A stretch of 60,224 nucleotides of DNA, from assembly GCA_032718475.1 (NCBI GenBank), contig JAUCBJ010005360.1:1-60224 (forward strand), read 5' to 3'. Under the pieces are notes generated by a model. It was not told the DNA's origin, searched no databases, and was given only the letters and a program-made list of their open reading frames with translations. Every line of letters starts with the position of its first letter. The first letter of the stretch is position 1. Position numbers and translations under genes: made by a program. This document shows, piece by piece, positions 20,481 to 31,400 of this stretch. This DNA is from Nemertoderma westbladi (taxonomy: Eukaryota; Xenacoelomorpha; Nemertodermatida; Nemertodermatidae).

Positions 20481-20967
20481 CTCTCCAGTCCGCGCTAGCA
20501 TTAGACCAACCTGGAAGCAGTTAGTCCAATAAGGAGGCCGGATTGTAGCCCTATTGCTCCCCAAACCCTCAAATTATTACCATATATGGTAATGGATCAT
20601 GTCCCTGGCTGCGGAATGGTCAGGACAGCGTCCCTATATGCTAGCCCTATTGAAGCTAATAACAGCAAGCACAAAATCCAGGGTCCGACTGAACTTGCTA
20701 CCCTGGAACTATCTACCTATATCCTAATACAAAATTACGTAGGTAGGGCTACATACTATACAAAATGAATGAATTCAAAATATATGGGCGTTTTGATTTC
20801 CCTATCTAAATATCACCTCGCTATTATGCCTTATCTAAAATATTATGCTGCACAATGGACTAATATTGCGTACAGTATAACGGACTAATATTGCGTACAG
20901 TATAACGGACTTATATATTATACTGCATAATGGCTAATAATGTGGATACAGCGCCATATACCGTAAC

Positions 20968-21540
20968 AATGTGGATGACTTCTGTTACCTGGGATCATGG
21001 ATCCAGAAGTCAGGTGAGGACCTTCGAATACGTAAGGGAAAGGCATGGGCTGCCTTGAATAGGCTTTCCAGGATTTGGAAGTCACCGAGAATTAATCGGA
21101 AACTTAAGGTCCGATTATTTAGAGCAGCAGTAGTTCCAGTACTCCTCTATGGGAGTCTATGCTGGGCTCTAACTGCTGAGGACACCAAATCTCTGGATGG
21201 CACATTCACAAGAATGTTACGCCGGGTTCATTGTGTCAAGTACAATGCACACATCTCCAACCAGACCCTATATAACATTGGAGGTGTCTCATTGGTGCCC
21301 CCAAGCTTGACACTAGAACAAAATCGCCTCCGCTTTGCAGGACATTGCTTTCGCCGTGAGGACCAGCCAGTGCATAATCTTGTACTTTGGCAGCCTCATG
21401 GAGTGAATAAGCATGGTGGACAGTCCCTGACTTTCTTGAGACGCATCTTAAAGGACACTGGCCTTGAAGATGTGGATGATCTAGCAAATGTCATGGGTGA
21501 TAGGGAGTTGTGGCGGTGCAATTTTGTCGATAAGCCGGCA
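20968..21540 (+). mobile_element. LINE A fragment: C-terminal part of the reverse transcriptase ORF
   Basis: An open frame from DDFCYLGSWIQKSGEDL to MGDRELWRCNFVDK matches the copies at 47764-50036 (minus) and 51150-52281 (plus), nearly base for base. It contains the post-RT region only: AWAALNRLSRIWKS, LLYGSLCWALT, LRFAGHCFRRE and a GLEDVDDLANVMGDREL tail. The 5' part with the catalytic motifs is absent and the 3' end stops about 20 bp before the natural end. It lies in the opposite sense to, and cuts off, the ORF remnant at 21541. Confidence 0.9.
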
Positions 21541-22165
21541 TCGGATAGGTCTGGGTGCGTCCCAGAAAGCTCTCGCCCCGTTGGCTGTCACCACTCTCCC
21601 GTCCACCCAGTCCGTGTCCGAGTTTCCGATCCTCGCTATTGGTGGCATCGACCCAAACTCGTCCTCCTCCTCTTCCCCTGCCGGGAGCGGATCCAAACCC
21701 AAGATCCCAGTTAATCCACTGTGTCCCTTTCCGCCCTGGTATCCGCCCATGGCCTTCCACCCTTCTACCTCCCTCGGTCTCTTCCTTCCGAAGTCACCCT
21801 CGGACCCTGCAGGCATGGGCATTCCTTGCAGCCCCGATGTAGACTGTGTCGGTGTCCCTTCCATCCAACCCAGTTCATCCCCCAGCCGAAACTCGCCCGA
21901 GGTCTCTGATCCCCACCTCAGCTCGTCCAAATCCTGGGCTTCGAACTCATACACCTCCCCCCTTATATCTGCCTCTCTGCCCGCTGCCTCCCTTCTCTCT
22001 CTCCTGGTGACCTCCTCTAGTCTCCTCTCCTCAACCCTATCCGCCTCCTGTTTCTTCCATCGCTTGTACGGTGTGTCTACCTCTCTGTCCACCAGGTGTC
22101 GGGTATTGTAATATACCGACTCGCCCTTTAGCCCCGGGTGGTCTACAAGACATTCTAGGGCCACC

Positions 22166-23660
22166 TTAACCCTGTTAGTACCGGGCTATAAAATGCTGTA
22201 CAAATACCGAGGGGGGGGGGGGGTCATATTGACCCTTCCCTCTAAAATCTACAAATATTAACGAAAACGACTGATTTTTTGTCTGGGGTGGTAATATTGC
22301 AGCACCAAAATTACAATTAGTGCACAATTTTCACAAAATTTGAAAGTTACATTTTACGGCTAATTGTTTTTCAATACAGGTTTTCTGGGGCGCAAAATAC
22401 ATTGGAAAATATTTAAATATGATATGATTACCATAAATGGCTGTTTAGTCCTCTATGCGTAGGAAAAAAATGAAAAAAACAAGTAGCCAGCACTTTTCAA
22501 TTAGACCACAAAATTTTTTATTCACTTATACGATGCTATAAATTAACATTTTCAGGTTTTGTAGGGCGCTGATTCTAATGGAATACATTTCATTTCAAAT
22601 ATGCCAGATCTTTGCTACTTGTATTTTTCGGCGTAATTTGGCAAATTTTGGTGCTAGCACCAAATGTCGTACCCATCACCAAAAAGTACAAGTTTGCGAT
22701 GTCCAGTGCTGTTTTTATTGATTCCATCGAATTCAGGACCCTCATAAACCCGTATAACGCAAGAAACAAGATGATACTATCTACTGATCAATTTACTCAT
22801 TTTCCAAAATTTGGTGCCGGCGAAAAATACAAGTTTGAAAACTCTTATGAAAATTTTACTGATACCATTGAATTCAGAACCCTAACAAACCCGTATAACG
22901 CAAGAAACAAGATGATACAATCAATTGATATATTTGATGGTTTTCAAAATTTGGTGCTAGCACCACTTTTGCACCCACTTCCGAAAAATACAAGTTTGAG
23001 ATGTCTAGTTCGATAATTATATATTCCATTGAATTCAGAACAGCCATAAACCTCTAAAATGCAAGAAATAAATTGTCACAAGCAATTTTATCTATTGAAT
23101 GGGTTTTCAAAATTTCGTGCTAGCAACAAAATTTGCATACAGCACCGAAAAATACAAGTTTTATACGCTTGGTGCAACTCGTATTTATTTCATCGAAACC
23201 AGAACCCCAAAAAACCCCAATTGCGTAAAAAACAAGTCTTAAACAATCAATTTACAAAATTGACATATTTCAAAATTTGGTGCTGGCACCAAAATTTGGC
23301 ACCCGCCGAAAAAAACAAGTTTGAAATTTCTAAATCAATTTATATGAATTCCATCCAATTGCTAACACCAAAAAACCGGAATAAATCAAAAATAGAGATG
23401 TTACAATTAATATTTAATGAAATCTAATTTTCAAAAAACGTCTCAAAAAAAGTGCCAAAAGTAGGGTTAAAAAATGGTGCTATAACTCTAAAACTACCCA
23501 ATATTTTTGAAAACGGTTTTCACTACTAGGAAGACAATAGATTTTTAGGAAAAGTCATAAAATTTCAGATTCCCAACTGCGTTTGTTTCAGAATTATAAT
23601 AAAAAAACCACGAAGGGTCAAATTGACCCCCCCCCCCTCCCCTGGGTTTAATAGGGTTAA
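22166..23660. mobile_element. Non-autonomous piggyBac-like element (MITE), about 1.5 kb
   Basis: It is bounded by TTAA at 22166-22169 and 23657-23660, the target duplicated by piggyBac elements. The ends read CCCTGTTAGTACCGGG and, inverted, CCCTATTAAACCCAGGGG. Just inside each end is a G or C run followed by a GGGTCAAATTGACCC-like palindrome. There is no transposase ORF. The interior carries the satellite-like block listed at 22600-23320, also present in the spacers at 35880 and 45960. Confidence 0.7.
22600..23320. repeat. Degenerate tandem units of about 140-165 bp inside the MITE
   Basis: The word AAATTTGGTGCTAGCACC or a variant recurs at about 22645, 22806, 22947, 23108 and 23272, each time followed by AAAAA-ACAAGTTT, a GATGTCTAGT-like word, ATTCCATTGAATTCAGAAC and AAACCCGTATAACGCAAG. 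GGTGCTAGCACC is a perfect palindrome. Units are well diverged, so the expansion is older than the insertion. Confidence 0.75.
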
Positions 23661-24633
23661 AGGCTCTCCTGTGGTTCAGAGGTGATCGCGATAGTAGAAA
23701 CGCCGTCAGCTTCCTCCCGATAGTTACCGTAATGAATAGGTTTAGTAAACCTATCATTATAGGTTGAAGGATATATCTCTTCTGATATATCTTTATCGCT
23801 CCCTTCCGGAAGTGATATAGCTCCTCCTTCCACAGTCTCGTTCCCCACTTGAGTGAGTTCGCAAGTTCCGCTCCTTATTCATCCCGGAACTTGTTCCATT
23901 CCATCGGCTTGTGGCAGATGAGTCCCATCAGTTGGCCCATCGCCACTTGATCCGTAATGTCCAGTGTTGTCCACCAATCCCAATCCCTCTGGTTTCGTCA
24001 AAGCCATGTAGACTACCTGCATGTCCAGAAGATTTGGGGTTCCCGGTCCAATAATTCTGTCCGTGTCACCGCGTATCGCCAATCCCACCTTGACTGTAGT
24101 CTTCAGTCTTACTAGCTCCTGCACCGCGTTCGGGAACCAGTTTAACTTCGGCCCGCTCTTCTTTCCATAGGTCCCTAGGTCGAATAGAAAGATATCTCCG
24201 TTCGCTGCTACTAAGTGCAGCAATATGGTTCTAGCCGATCCCCCCGACCCCCTTCTCGAGCCCTCGTCATCCTCCACAGTCCCTTCGTTGTCTAGGACCA
24301 TGTATTTGCCCCACTCCACGGAATCTACAATTCTCCTCCACTCTTTCCTCGGTGGTTCCCTCGGGTACTTTGGTATCCTGAACCTATCATCGTCCCCCTT
24401 TACAATGTAGCGAAGATGCTCATCGATCGCATTGTCCATCGTCCTGTAGGTCCCGACCAATCATTGCTTGTGCATCTCCCTAATCTGATCCTGTAGCGCG
24501 TGCACTTTGTGACCCTTCGGGAGTGATTTGTAGTATCCCTTCGTCTTGTTCTCCGGATGCCTCTGCATGAAATCCACTAGAACTCCTTTCTACTCTTCTC
24601 TGATTTCCTCTTCTTCACTAGTTTCTCCGCCAT
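23657..24633 (-). pseudogene. 3'-5' exonuclease-like (DEDD superfamily) protein remnant
   Basis: From ATG 24633 the frame is basic (KLVKKRKSEKSRKE), is broken by a shift near 24580, and is interrupted by in-frame TGA codons at 24463-24461 and 23881-23879. The middle (24460-23882) shows YMVLDNEGT (D-x-E of Exo I), LLHLVAANGDIFLFDLGTYG and VKVGLAIRGDTDRI (the G-x(4)-D Exo II pattern). This resembles the RNase D/WRN/Exd1 group, which degrades RNA or DNA from the 3' end. The Exo III Tyr/Asp is not convincingly visible. The end (GNETVEGGAISLPEG to EPQESL) stops at the TAA formed by the MITE target. It is not functional as it stands. Confidence 0.5.
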
Positions 24634-26123
24634 CACGAATCTAATCACTCTAAGTAAGCGAGCTTAGCATACAGGTACCACTAACTCAATCGGTGTGTCT
24701 GTTGTTCTGTTGATCTGTCGTTCTGTCGTTCTGTCGTGTCCAATTTTAAACGTTAATAACTCAGCCAAATGATTGATATTTAACCAAACTTGGTACACAT
24801 GTAGTCTGGCCAAAGTTTAGATATTTTCCAAGTTGAATTTTCGCGTGGCCTTCGAGAAGCTAAGATAATAGCAGTTAATTAGTTAATTAAGTTGATTAGC
24901 GTAACAACATCTATTTCAACCTGCCTCCTTAAAGGATATTAGTTATTTTCTAGCATAAGATTTAAATAATTATACTTAAAAGTTATACAGCTGTAATCCC
25001 CATACAACATTCCATTATAGTTTTTAATTAGTTCAAGTGATTTGCGTTAATAAATGTGTATTTAATTGATCTAAACGTAATTAAAGCAGCACAATTATTG
25101 AGTACAAATTTAATCCTTCCCATTATTGGTCAACATAGTCTCTGCGGGGGTGTAAAGCTGCTAGCTGGCTGGGAGATGTTTGTGCAGCCTTACCAGGGCA
25201 GAGGGGAATTGTACTGTAATAGGCCAGTAGTATTGCTATAGCAACACAGACATAACTCCAACCACACTGCCTGTTTTTCAATTCCTATTGACTCTATACT
25301 ATAAATGTTGTATTACTTACTATCTCAGGTGACAGAAGATATAATGACTGTTGTAGGCTTATATCTGAAATAGTTTATTCCACAATATATTTGTCTGGTT
25401 ATTTTTTAATTGAATTTTTGCAAAGTAGTAAAATTAATGTTCTTAAAAATAATATTATTATTTTATATGTAACCTAGGAAATTAACTACATTTTTTCGCT
25501 GCAGCTTTAAGAGTGTACATTGATTTTAATATTATTTCAATACCTATATTACTACATCGGCATACGATGCGTTGGCGTTGTATCACACATCTCCACATAG
25601 ATGTATCAGCAGTTACTCGTACAGTTTCGAAACTTCGCATAGTTATAACTGTATAAAGATCGTCAGTCTTGATTAGGAAAAATATTTTAATGCAAAACAG
25701 GACGAGCGACGAGCGCAACGAGGCATATAATGAAGACCAGTACTGCGTAGTAGACTATATTCCTATAAACCATACCTGGCTTCGCCTATTGAAGGCATCG
25801 GTAGTTGTAAAGATCGTCCGTCAGTCTGCGTTTATGAAATATGTTTAAATAGAAAACAGGACGAGCACAACGACGTTTATAATAATGAAGACGAGTACTG
25901 CCTAATGCGTTGAAGGCATCGGTAGTTATAAATTACTGGTGGGTGGGAAGGGTGGGGGGGGGGGGGGAGGGGTGCAGATTAAAAGGGGTGAACACGTACT
26001 GTTCCCCTTTCTTTGATTGATTGGTGGTGTGGGTAAATTTCTCAAAACCTGATTTTGTGATACAGTCGCTCAATTTTAATCTGTATCTGATAACTGAGCC
26101 TCGTCCTGCGCGATGGCCCCACG
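24634..26123. other. Non-coding stretch upstream of the aerolysin-like gene
   Basis: No gene is recognised. A TTCTGT/CGTTCTGT microsatellite lies at 24700-24738. At 25650-25935 a unit of about 153 bp occurs twice (AAAGATCGTC...CAGTCT, then AAACAGGACGAGC, AATGAAGAC, TGAAGGCATCGGTAGTT). A G-run of 14 and more bases lies near 25953-25970. The rest is AT-rich. Confidence 0.6.
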
Positions 26124-26212
26124 AACGTGTTCAAGTGATTTCATCAGTGTCCAGGTCTCACCCCCGTATAAAAGTAGTAGGTATACACGTTCCACTGTGA
26201 CTCGAAAGAACT
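26124..26212 (-). mobile_element. Short LINE B fragment
   Basis: TGTTCAAGTGATTT, CAGTGTCCAGGTCTCACCCCC, TATAAAA, TTCCACTGTG and CTCGAAAGAACTT occur in the same order and spacing as at about 53490-53570, within the LINE B reverse transcriptase gene. In the 26.1-kb copy the strand is the same as there, so it is antisense to the nearby gene. Confidence 0.75.
26167..26174 (+). promoter_or_regulatory. TATA box of the aerolysin-like gene
   Basis: TATAAAAG lies 120 bp before the ATG at 26294, so initiation near 26198 would give a leader of about 95 bp. The box sits inside the LINE B fragment, where the intact LINE has ATATAAAAATAC at the corresponding place. Confidence 0.5.
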
Positions 26213-26293
26213 TCCTTCATTAATTTGACAGTTTAAATTTCTATAGTTAGCTTAATTGTTTGGAAAAACGTAAAACCCTACTGTGATAACAAT

Positions 26294-27223
26294 ATGTTTC
26301 GTTTTGCTCTATCTTTATTATTTACATTTGCGCTATTAGATGGTGTAATAAGTGAGTGGAAGCAAGTCACTAAGCGAGAACAGTTGTGGAGATATAATCT
26401 AGGAGGCACAGAAGGCGATGGATCTGGCATTGTACTTGGAAGTAAATACATAGTAATGATATCTAACTATGACTGGATGATAAAGGCTAATGGCAACATA
26501 GGCATAGTTCAGGCTCCTCCACAACTTCAACCAATGAATTTATTCCAGCCGATTTTTATGGAGGATGGTACCATAGCACTGATGACTTGGAAGAACTTAT
26601 ACATATCCAGACAGTTGGATGGGCAGATCAGAGCTGATAGACTTTCTATAGGAAGTTGGGAAAAATTTATCATCAAAATTAATGACAATGAAGATCGCAT
26701 TGCGATAAAAAGTAACGCCTTTGGTACCTATTTTACAGGGCATGTTGAAAGTCATGTGACCGCTTTTGCAGATGCTATTGGTAGTGATGAGCAACTACGC
26801 GGATGGAAGACAGGTAATTGGTCTACCTTTGACTACTGGCAGTTAATTAGTTCGTATGATAACACGGGTTCCTCTGGTTTAGGCACTATGTCATTTTCGC
26901 GGACAATTGGCTTGAGTAAGTCGAAAACCGAAACCTACATGGAGAATATATCCGACACATTGACAGCTGGTTTTAACTTTGCTGACGTCTTTACTGCCAG
27001 TGTCAGCAGCACTACTGGCTACACTTGGGGAACAGCCACAGCGGAGACATTTAAAGAAGAAACAACACTAACAATATCAACTACCGTACCCCCAGGTAAA
27101 TACGTCAAGCTCTACCAAGCGTTTGGTAAATATGGACCTTTCACAGTAAAGGTTAACCACTACAAATCTGTAGAATTGGATAATAATAATCAGGAATCAT
27201 TTGTTATTACGAGATATGGATAA
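26294..27223 (+). CDS. Secreted beta-trefoil plus aerolysin-like pore-forming protein
   Basis: A single uninterrupted frame of 309 residues. Residues 1-20 are a clear signal peptide (hydrophobic LSLLFTFALL, cleavage likely after VIS). Residues about 70-160 resemble a fascin-type beta-trefoil repeat (NLYISRQLDGQIRADR, GSWEKF, AFGTYFTGHVESHVTA). Residues about 195-305 are Ser/Thr-rich amphipathic strands typical of the aerolysin pore domain (SKTETYMENISDTLTAGF, then TLTISTTVPPGKYVKLYQAFG). Such proteins bind a surface ligand, oligomerise and form membrane pores; in animals they serve in defence, digestion or venom. The lack of introns, the isolation among mobile DNA and the mixed domain make-up would fit retroposition or transfer, but neither is shown. 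Family assignment is by pattern, not by search. Confidence 0.75.
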   Translation: MFRFALSLLFTFALLDGVISEWKQVTKREQLWRYNLGGTEGDGSGIVLGSKYIVMISNYDWMIKANGNIGIVQAPPQLQPMNLFQPIFMEDGTIALMTWKNLYISRQLDGQIRADRLSIGSWEKFIIKINDNEDRIAIKSNAFGTYFTGHVESHVTAFADAIGSDEQLRGWKTGNWSTFDYWQLISSYDNTGSSGLGTMSFSRTIGLSKSKTETYMENISDTLTAGFNFADVFTASVSSTTGYTWGTATAETFKEETTLTISTTVPPGKYVKLYQAFGKYGPFTVKVNHYKSVELDNNNQESFVITRYG

Positions 27224-27273
27224 TATTGTCGAACTATTTACATTTTAAGGTGGAAGGATCCATTTATATTTAT

Positions 27274-27279
27274 AATAAA
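27274..27279 (+). terminator. AATAAA polyadenylation signal
   Basis: AATAAA lies 51 bp after the stop codon of the aerolysin-like gene, a normal distance for a short 3' UTR. Confidence 0.6.
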
Positions 27280-27727
27280 TGAGAATAACTGATTTCTTCT
27301 GGTATCTGGTGAATCCGACAAAAAACACTTATTAATATATATTTCATTTTACATTTAAATTGTTATATTTGTTGAATTGTGTAGGCCTACCCCTAAAATA
27401 TATATCTACTACTTATCATGTAATAATTGACTTCGCTATATAAAAAGATAATGTATAACATAAAGTGAAGTAATCCTTTATTTGTGGACTAATACTCTGT
27501 TTTGTTTGATTATAAACGGATTTCTGTAATTTGGAGGTTCAATATAATTAGTACAGTACAAATCATATCTTTTGAATTACTAATGTCAAGATTTTGGGTA
27601 ATGGGCTAATGGTTTACATAATTCATATTTATGAGTGTTTAATATAAAGATGTTATAAAACCTTCGCTTACAATTTTAAATAATAATTGATGATATATAG
27701 ACAAATTTTTAAACTATCAACATACAA
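27280..27727. other. AT-rich non-coding DNA after the aerolysin-like gene
   Basis: No gene, repeat or recognisable element is seen apart from the short word CATACAACA next to the 56-bp array. Confidence 0.5.
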
Positions 27728-28063
27728 CATACAACAGTGTGTAACTTACCAATTTATTAGACACGATAGGCACGACCGGTCCTCATACAACAGTGTGTAA
27801 CTTACCAATTTATTAGACACGATAGGCACGACCGGTCCTCATACAACAGTGTGTAACTTACCAATTTATTAGACACGATAGGCACGACCGGTCCTCATAC
27901 AACAGTGTGTAACTTACCAATTTATTAGACACGATAGGCACGACCGGTCCTCATACAACAGTGTGTAACTTACCAATTTATTAGACACGATAGGCACGAC
28001 CGGTCCTCATACAACAGTGTGTAACTTACCAATTTATTAGACACGATAGGCACGACCGGTCCT
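27728..28063. repeat. Six identical 56-bp tandem repeats
   Basis: Units begin at 27728, 27784, 27840, 27896, 27952 and 28008 with CATACAACAGTGTGTAACTT and end ACGACCGGTCCT. All six appear identical in the text. Each contains the palindrome GACCGGTC with its flanking C. Confidence 0.95.
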
Positions 28064-28498
28064 CATATTTCATCGACTCCAGTTTATGAAAGGCTTAGTG
28101 GATAAGGCTGAGGCTTCTGAGAGGACCTTCGTGGTGCTGAATCTAAAACCAAAAGATTGTTCGCTCGAACTTTTCGCAAAGTTCATGCGTTTATACATAA
28201 GCTGAGCCACACATTGTTTAAAATTCTTATAATAAAATAAAAGTAAGGTAGAACTGTTATCGGTATTCGCTTTCGCTTACACAAACTTTTCTACTACTGT
28301 ATCTTACACCAATTATAGAATATACATAGTGTCTATATTCAGGTACTTGACCCCCTTCCAATTTATGAGATTGCATTAAATGTGATATAGCTAGAGATTG
28401 TTTCACCTCCCTCCTCCGTACTGGGTGATTAAAAATTATTTTTCCTTTTCATTATTTAGCTATATAATATATATGTATCTCAGTCGATACAGTCAGCA
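28064..28498. other. Non-coding DNA before satellite array 1
   Basis: No gene or known repeat is seen. It ends in a TATATAATATATATG run directly before the first satellite unit. Confidence 0.5.
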
Positions 28499-31400
28499 CC
28501 ACTCCTCACACGTGAGAAACTTGTTGCTGGACTCCTCACACATGGGAAACTTGTTGCTGGACTCCTCACACGTGGAAAACTTGTTGCTGGACTCCTCACA
28601 CGTGAGAAGTTGCTGGACTCCTCACACGTGAGAAGTTGCTGGACTCCTCACACGTGGGAAACTTGTTGCTGGACTCCTCACACGTGAGAAACTTTTTGCT
28701 GGACTCCTCACACGTGAGAAACTTTTTGCTGGACTCCTCACATACTAGTAACTTGTTGCTGGACTCCTCGCATGCTAGTACCTTGTTGCTGGACTCCTCG
28801 CATGCTAGTAACTTGTTGCTGCAACATGTTGCTGGACTCCTCACACGTGGGAAACTTGTTGCTGGACTCCTCACACGTGAGAAACATGTTGCTGGACTCC
28901 TCACACGTGAGAAACATGTTGCTGGACTCCTCACACGTGGGAAACTTGTTGCTGGACTCCTCACACGTGAGAAACTTGTTGCTGGACTCTTCACACGTGA
29001 GAAACTTGTTGCTGGACTCCTCACACGTGAGAAACTTGTTGCTGGACTCCTCACACGTGAGAAACATGTTGCTGGACTCCTCACACGTGGGAAACTTGTT
29101 GCTGGACTCCTCACACGTGAGAAACATGTTGCTGGACTCCTCACACGTGAGAAACTTTTTGCTGGACTCCTCACACGTGAGAAACTTTTTGCTGGACTCC
29201 TCACATACTAGTAACTTGTTGCTGGACTCCTCGCATGCTAGTAACTTGTTGCTGGGCTCCTCGCATGCTAGTAACTTGTTGCTGCAACATGTTGCTGGAC
29301 TCCTCACACGTGGGAAACTTGTTGCTGGACTCCTCACACGTGAGAAACATGTTGCTGGACTCCTCACACGTGGGAAACTTGTTGCTGGACTCCTCACATA
29401 CTAGTAACTTGTTGCTGGACTCCTCGCATGCTAGTAACTTGTTGCTGGGCTCCTCGCATGCTAGTAACTTGTTGCTGCAACATGTTGCTGGACTCCTCAC
29501 ACGTGGGAAACTTGTTGCTGGACTCCTCACACGTGAGAAACTTGTTGCTGGACTCCTCACACGTGGGAAACTTGTTGCTGGACTCCTCACACGTGGGAAA
29601 CTTGTTGCTGGACTCCTCACACGTGAGAAACATGTTGCTGGACTCCTCACACGTGGGAAACTTGTTGCTGGACTCCTCACACACAGAAACTTGTTGCTGG
29701 ACTCCTCACACGTGAGAAACTTGTTGCTGGACTCCTCACACGTGAGAAACTTTTTGCTGGACTCCTCGCACACAGAAACTTGTTGCTGGACTCATCACAT
29801 GCTAGTAACTAGTTGCTGCAACATGTTGCTGGACTCCTCACACGTGGGAAACTTGTTGCTGGACTCCTCACACACAGAAACTTGTTGCTGGACTCCTCAC
29901 ACGTGGGAAACTTGTTGCTGGACTCCTCACACGTGAGAAACTTTTTGCTGGACTCCTCGCACACAGAAACTTGTTGCTGGACTCATCACATGCTAGTAAC
30001 TAGTTGCTGCAACATGTTGCTGGACTCCTCGCACACAGGAACTTGTTGCTGGACTCCTCACATGCTAGTAACTTTTTGCTGCAACATGTTGCTGGACTCC
30101 TCGCACACAGAAACTTTTTGCTGGACTCCTCGCACACAGAAACATGTTGCTAGACCCCTCACACGTGGGAAACTTATTGCTGGACTCCTCACACACAGAA
30201 ACTTGTTGCTGGACTTCTCACATGCTAGTAACTTGTTGCTGGACTCCTCACATGCTAGTAACTTGTTGCTTCCAACATGTTGCTAGACCCCTCACACGTG
30301 GGAAACTTGTTGCTGGACTCCTCACACACAGAAACTTTTTGCTGGACTCCTCACACGTGGGAAACTTGTTGCTGGACTCCTCACACACAGAAACTTTTTG
30401 CTGGACTCCTCACATGCTAGTAACTTGTTGCTCCAGCTTGTTGCTGGACTCCTCGCATGCTAGTAACTTGTTGCTGCAACATGTTGCTGGACTCCTCGCA
30501 CACAGAAACTTTTTGCTGGACTCCTCACACACAGAAACATGTTGCTAGACCCCTCATACGTGAGAAACTTGTTGCTGGACTCCTCACACACAGAAACATG
30601 TTGCTAGACTCCTCATACGTGAGAAACTTGTTGCTGGACTCCTCACACACAGAAACTTGTTGCTGGACTCCTCACATGCTAGTAACTTGTTGCTCCAGCT
30701 TGTTGCCGGACTCCTCGCATGCTAGTAACTTGTTGCTGCAACATGTTGCTGGACTCCTCGCACACAGAAACTTTTTGCTGGACTCCTCACACACAGAAAC
30801 ATGTTGCTAGACCCCTCATACGTGAGAAACTTGTTGCTGGACTCCTCACACACAGAAACTTGTTGCTGGACTCCTCACATGCTATTAAATTGTTGCTCCA
30901 ACTTTTTACTGGACTCCTCACATGCTAGTAACTTGTTGCTCCAACATGTTGCTGGACTCCTCACACGTGGGAAACTTGTTGCTGGACTCCTCACACACAG
31001 AAACTTGTTGCTGGACTCCTCTCATGCTAGTAACATGTTGCTGCAATATGTTGCTGGACTCCTCACACTTGGGAAACGTGTTGCTGGACTCCTCACACAC
31101 AGAAACTTGTTGCTGGACTCCTCTCATGCTAGTAACATGTTGCTGCAATATGTTGCTGGACTCCTCACACTTGGGAAACGTGTTGCTGGACTCCTCGCAC
31201 ACAGAAACTTTTTGCTGGACTCCTCACACACAGAAACATGTTGCTAGACCCCTCATACGTGAGAAACTTGTTGCTGGACTCCTCACACACAGAAACTTGT
31301 TGCTGGACTCCTCACATGCTATTAAATTGTTGCTCCAACTTTTTACTGGACTCCTCACACGTGGGAAACTTGTTGCTGGACTCCTCACATGCTAGTAACT

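Larger units (their letters stand above)
6036..20593 (-). mobile_element. Element E1: BEL/Pao gag-pol with an extra 3' ORF and a long 3' terminal repeat (proposed unit)
   Basis: On the minus strand the order is promoter-like DNA (20.5 kb), long leader, Gag (17500), PR-RT-RNase H, integrase, a 395-codon ORF and the terminal repeat. All genes point the same way and the gaps are short. B2 shows that this kind of 3' repeat belongs to a unit whose first gene is a BEL-type Gag, which favours one element. No matching repeat is seen at the 5' side before the LINE fragment at 20968, and no direct LTR pair was found around the gag-pol. A BEL element inserted into an older element is therefore the main alternative. 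Breaks in gag-pol make this copy non-autonomous. Confidence 0.45.
17501..20967 (-). other. Long non-coding leader upstream of E1 Gag
   Basis: No ORF here shows protein-like composition. Near the gene the DNA is AT-rich with an ATACCGGTAT-like site near 17730. At 17895-17920 there is a TCTCTCTAACTC run. From 18330 to 18600 ACTGTAC/CTACTGTAC words recur. The part at 19600-20100 contains GTAAGT-type splice-donor words on the minus strand (19802-19807) and a C-rich block at 19825-20070. A promoter-like region is listed separately. An 18-bp palindrome, ATTACCATATATGGTAAT, lies at 20576-20593. From 20840 to 20930 the word AATATTGCGTACAGTATAACGG is duplicated. Confidence 0.55.
21541..23757 (-). pseudogene. 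Relative of the 395-residue E1 protein, split by a MITE and cut by a LINE
   Basis: Two coding pieces belong together: 23757-23661 (ends SRSPLNHRRAF) and 22165-21541 (begins ALECLVDHPGLKGESVYY). The inserted DNA between them is the TTAA-flanked element at 22166-23660. Without it the frame would pass from one piece to the other. The region resembles residues 8-60 of the ORF at 7240-8427 (RRGF, then PGCK, then NVYY and a charged tail), a weak but ordered similarity. The rest is acidic and Gly/Pro-rich (EEEEDEFG). Its last 17 residues as read are antisense LINE sequence. Its first piece overlaps the exonuclease-like pseudogene in another frame. Confidence 0.55.

Noticed and set aside
21488-22111. 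Plus-strand 207-codon ORF, Ser/Pro-rich
   Set aside because: It is antisense to the better-supported minus-strand remnant, which has a homologue at 7240-8427.
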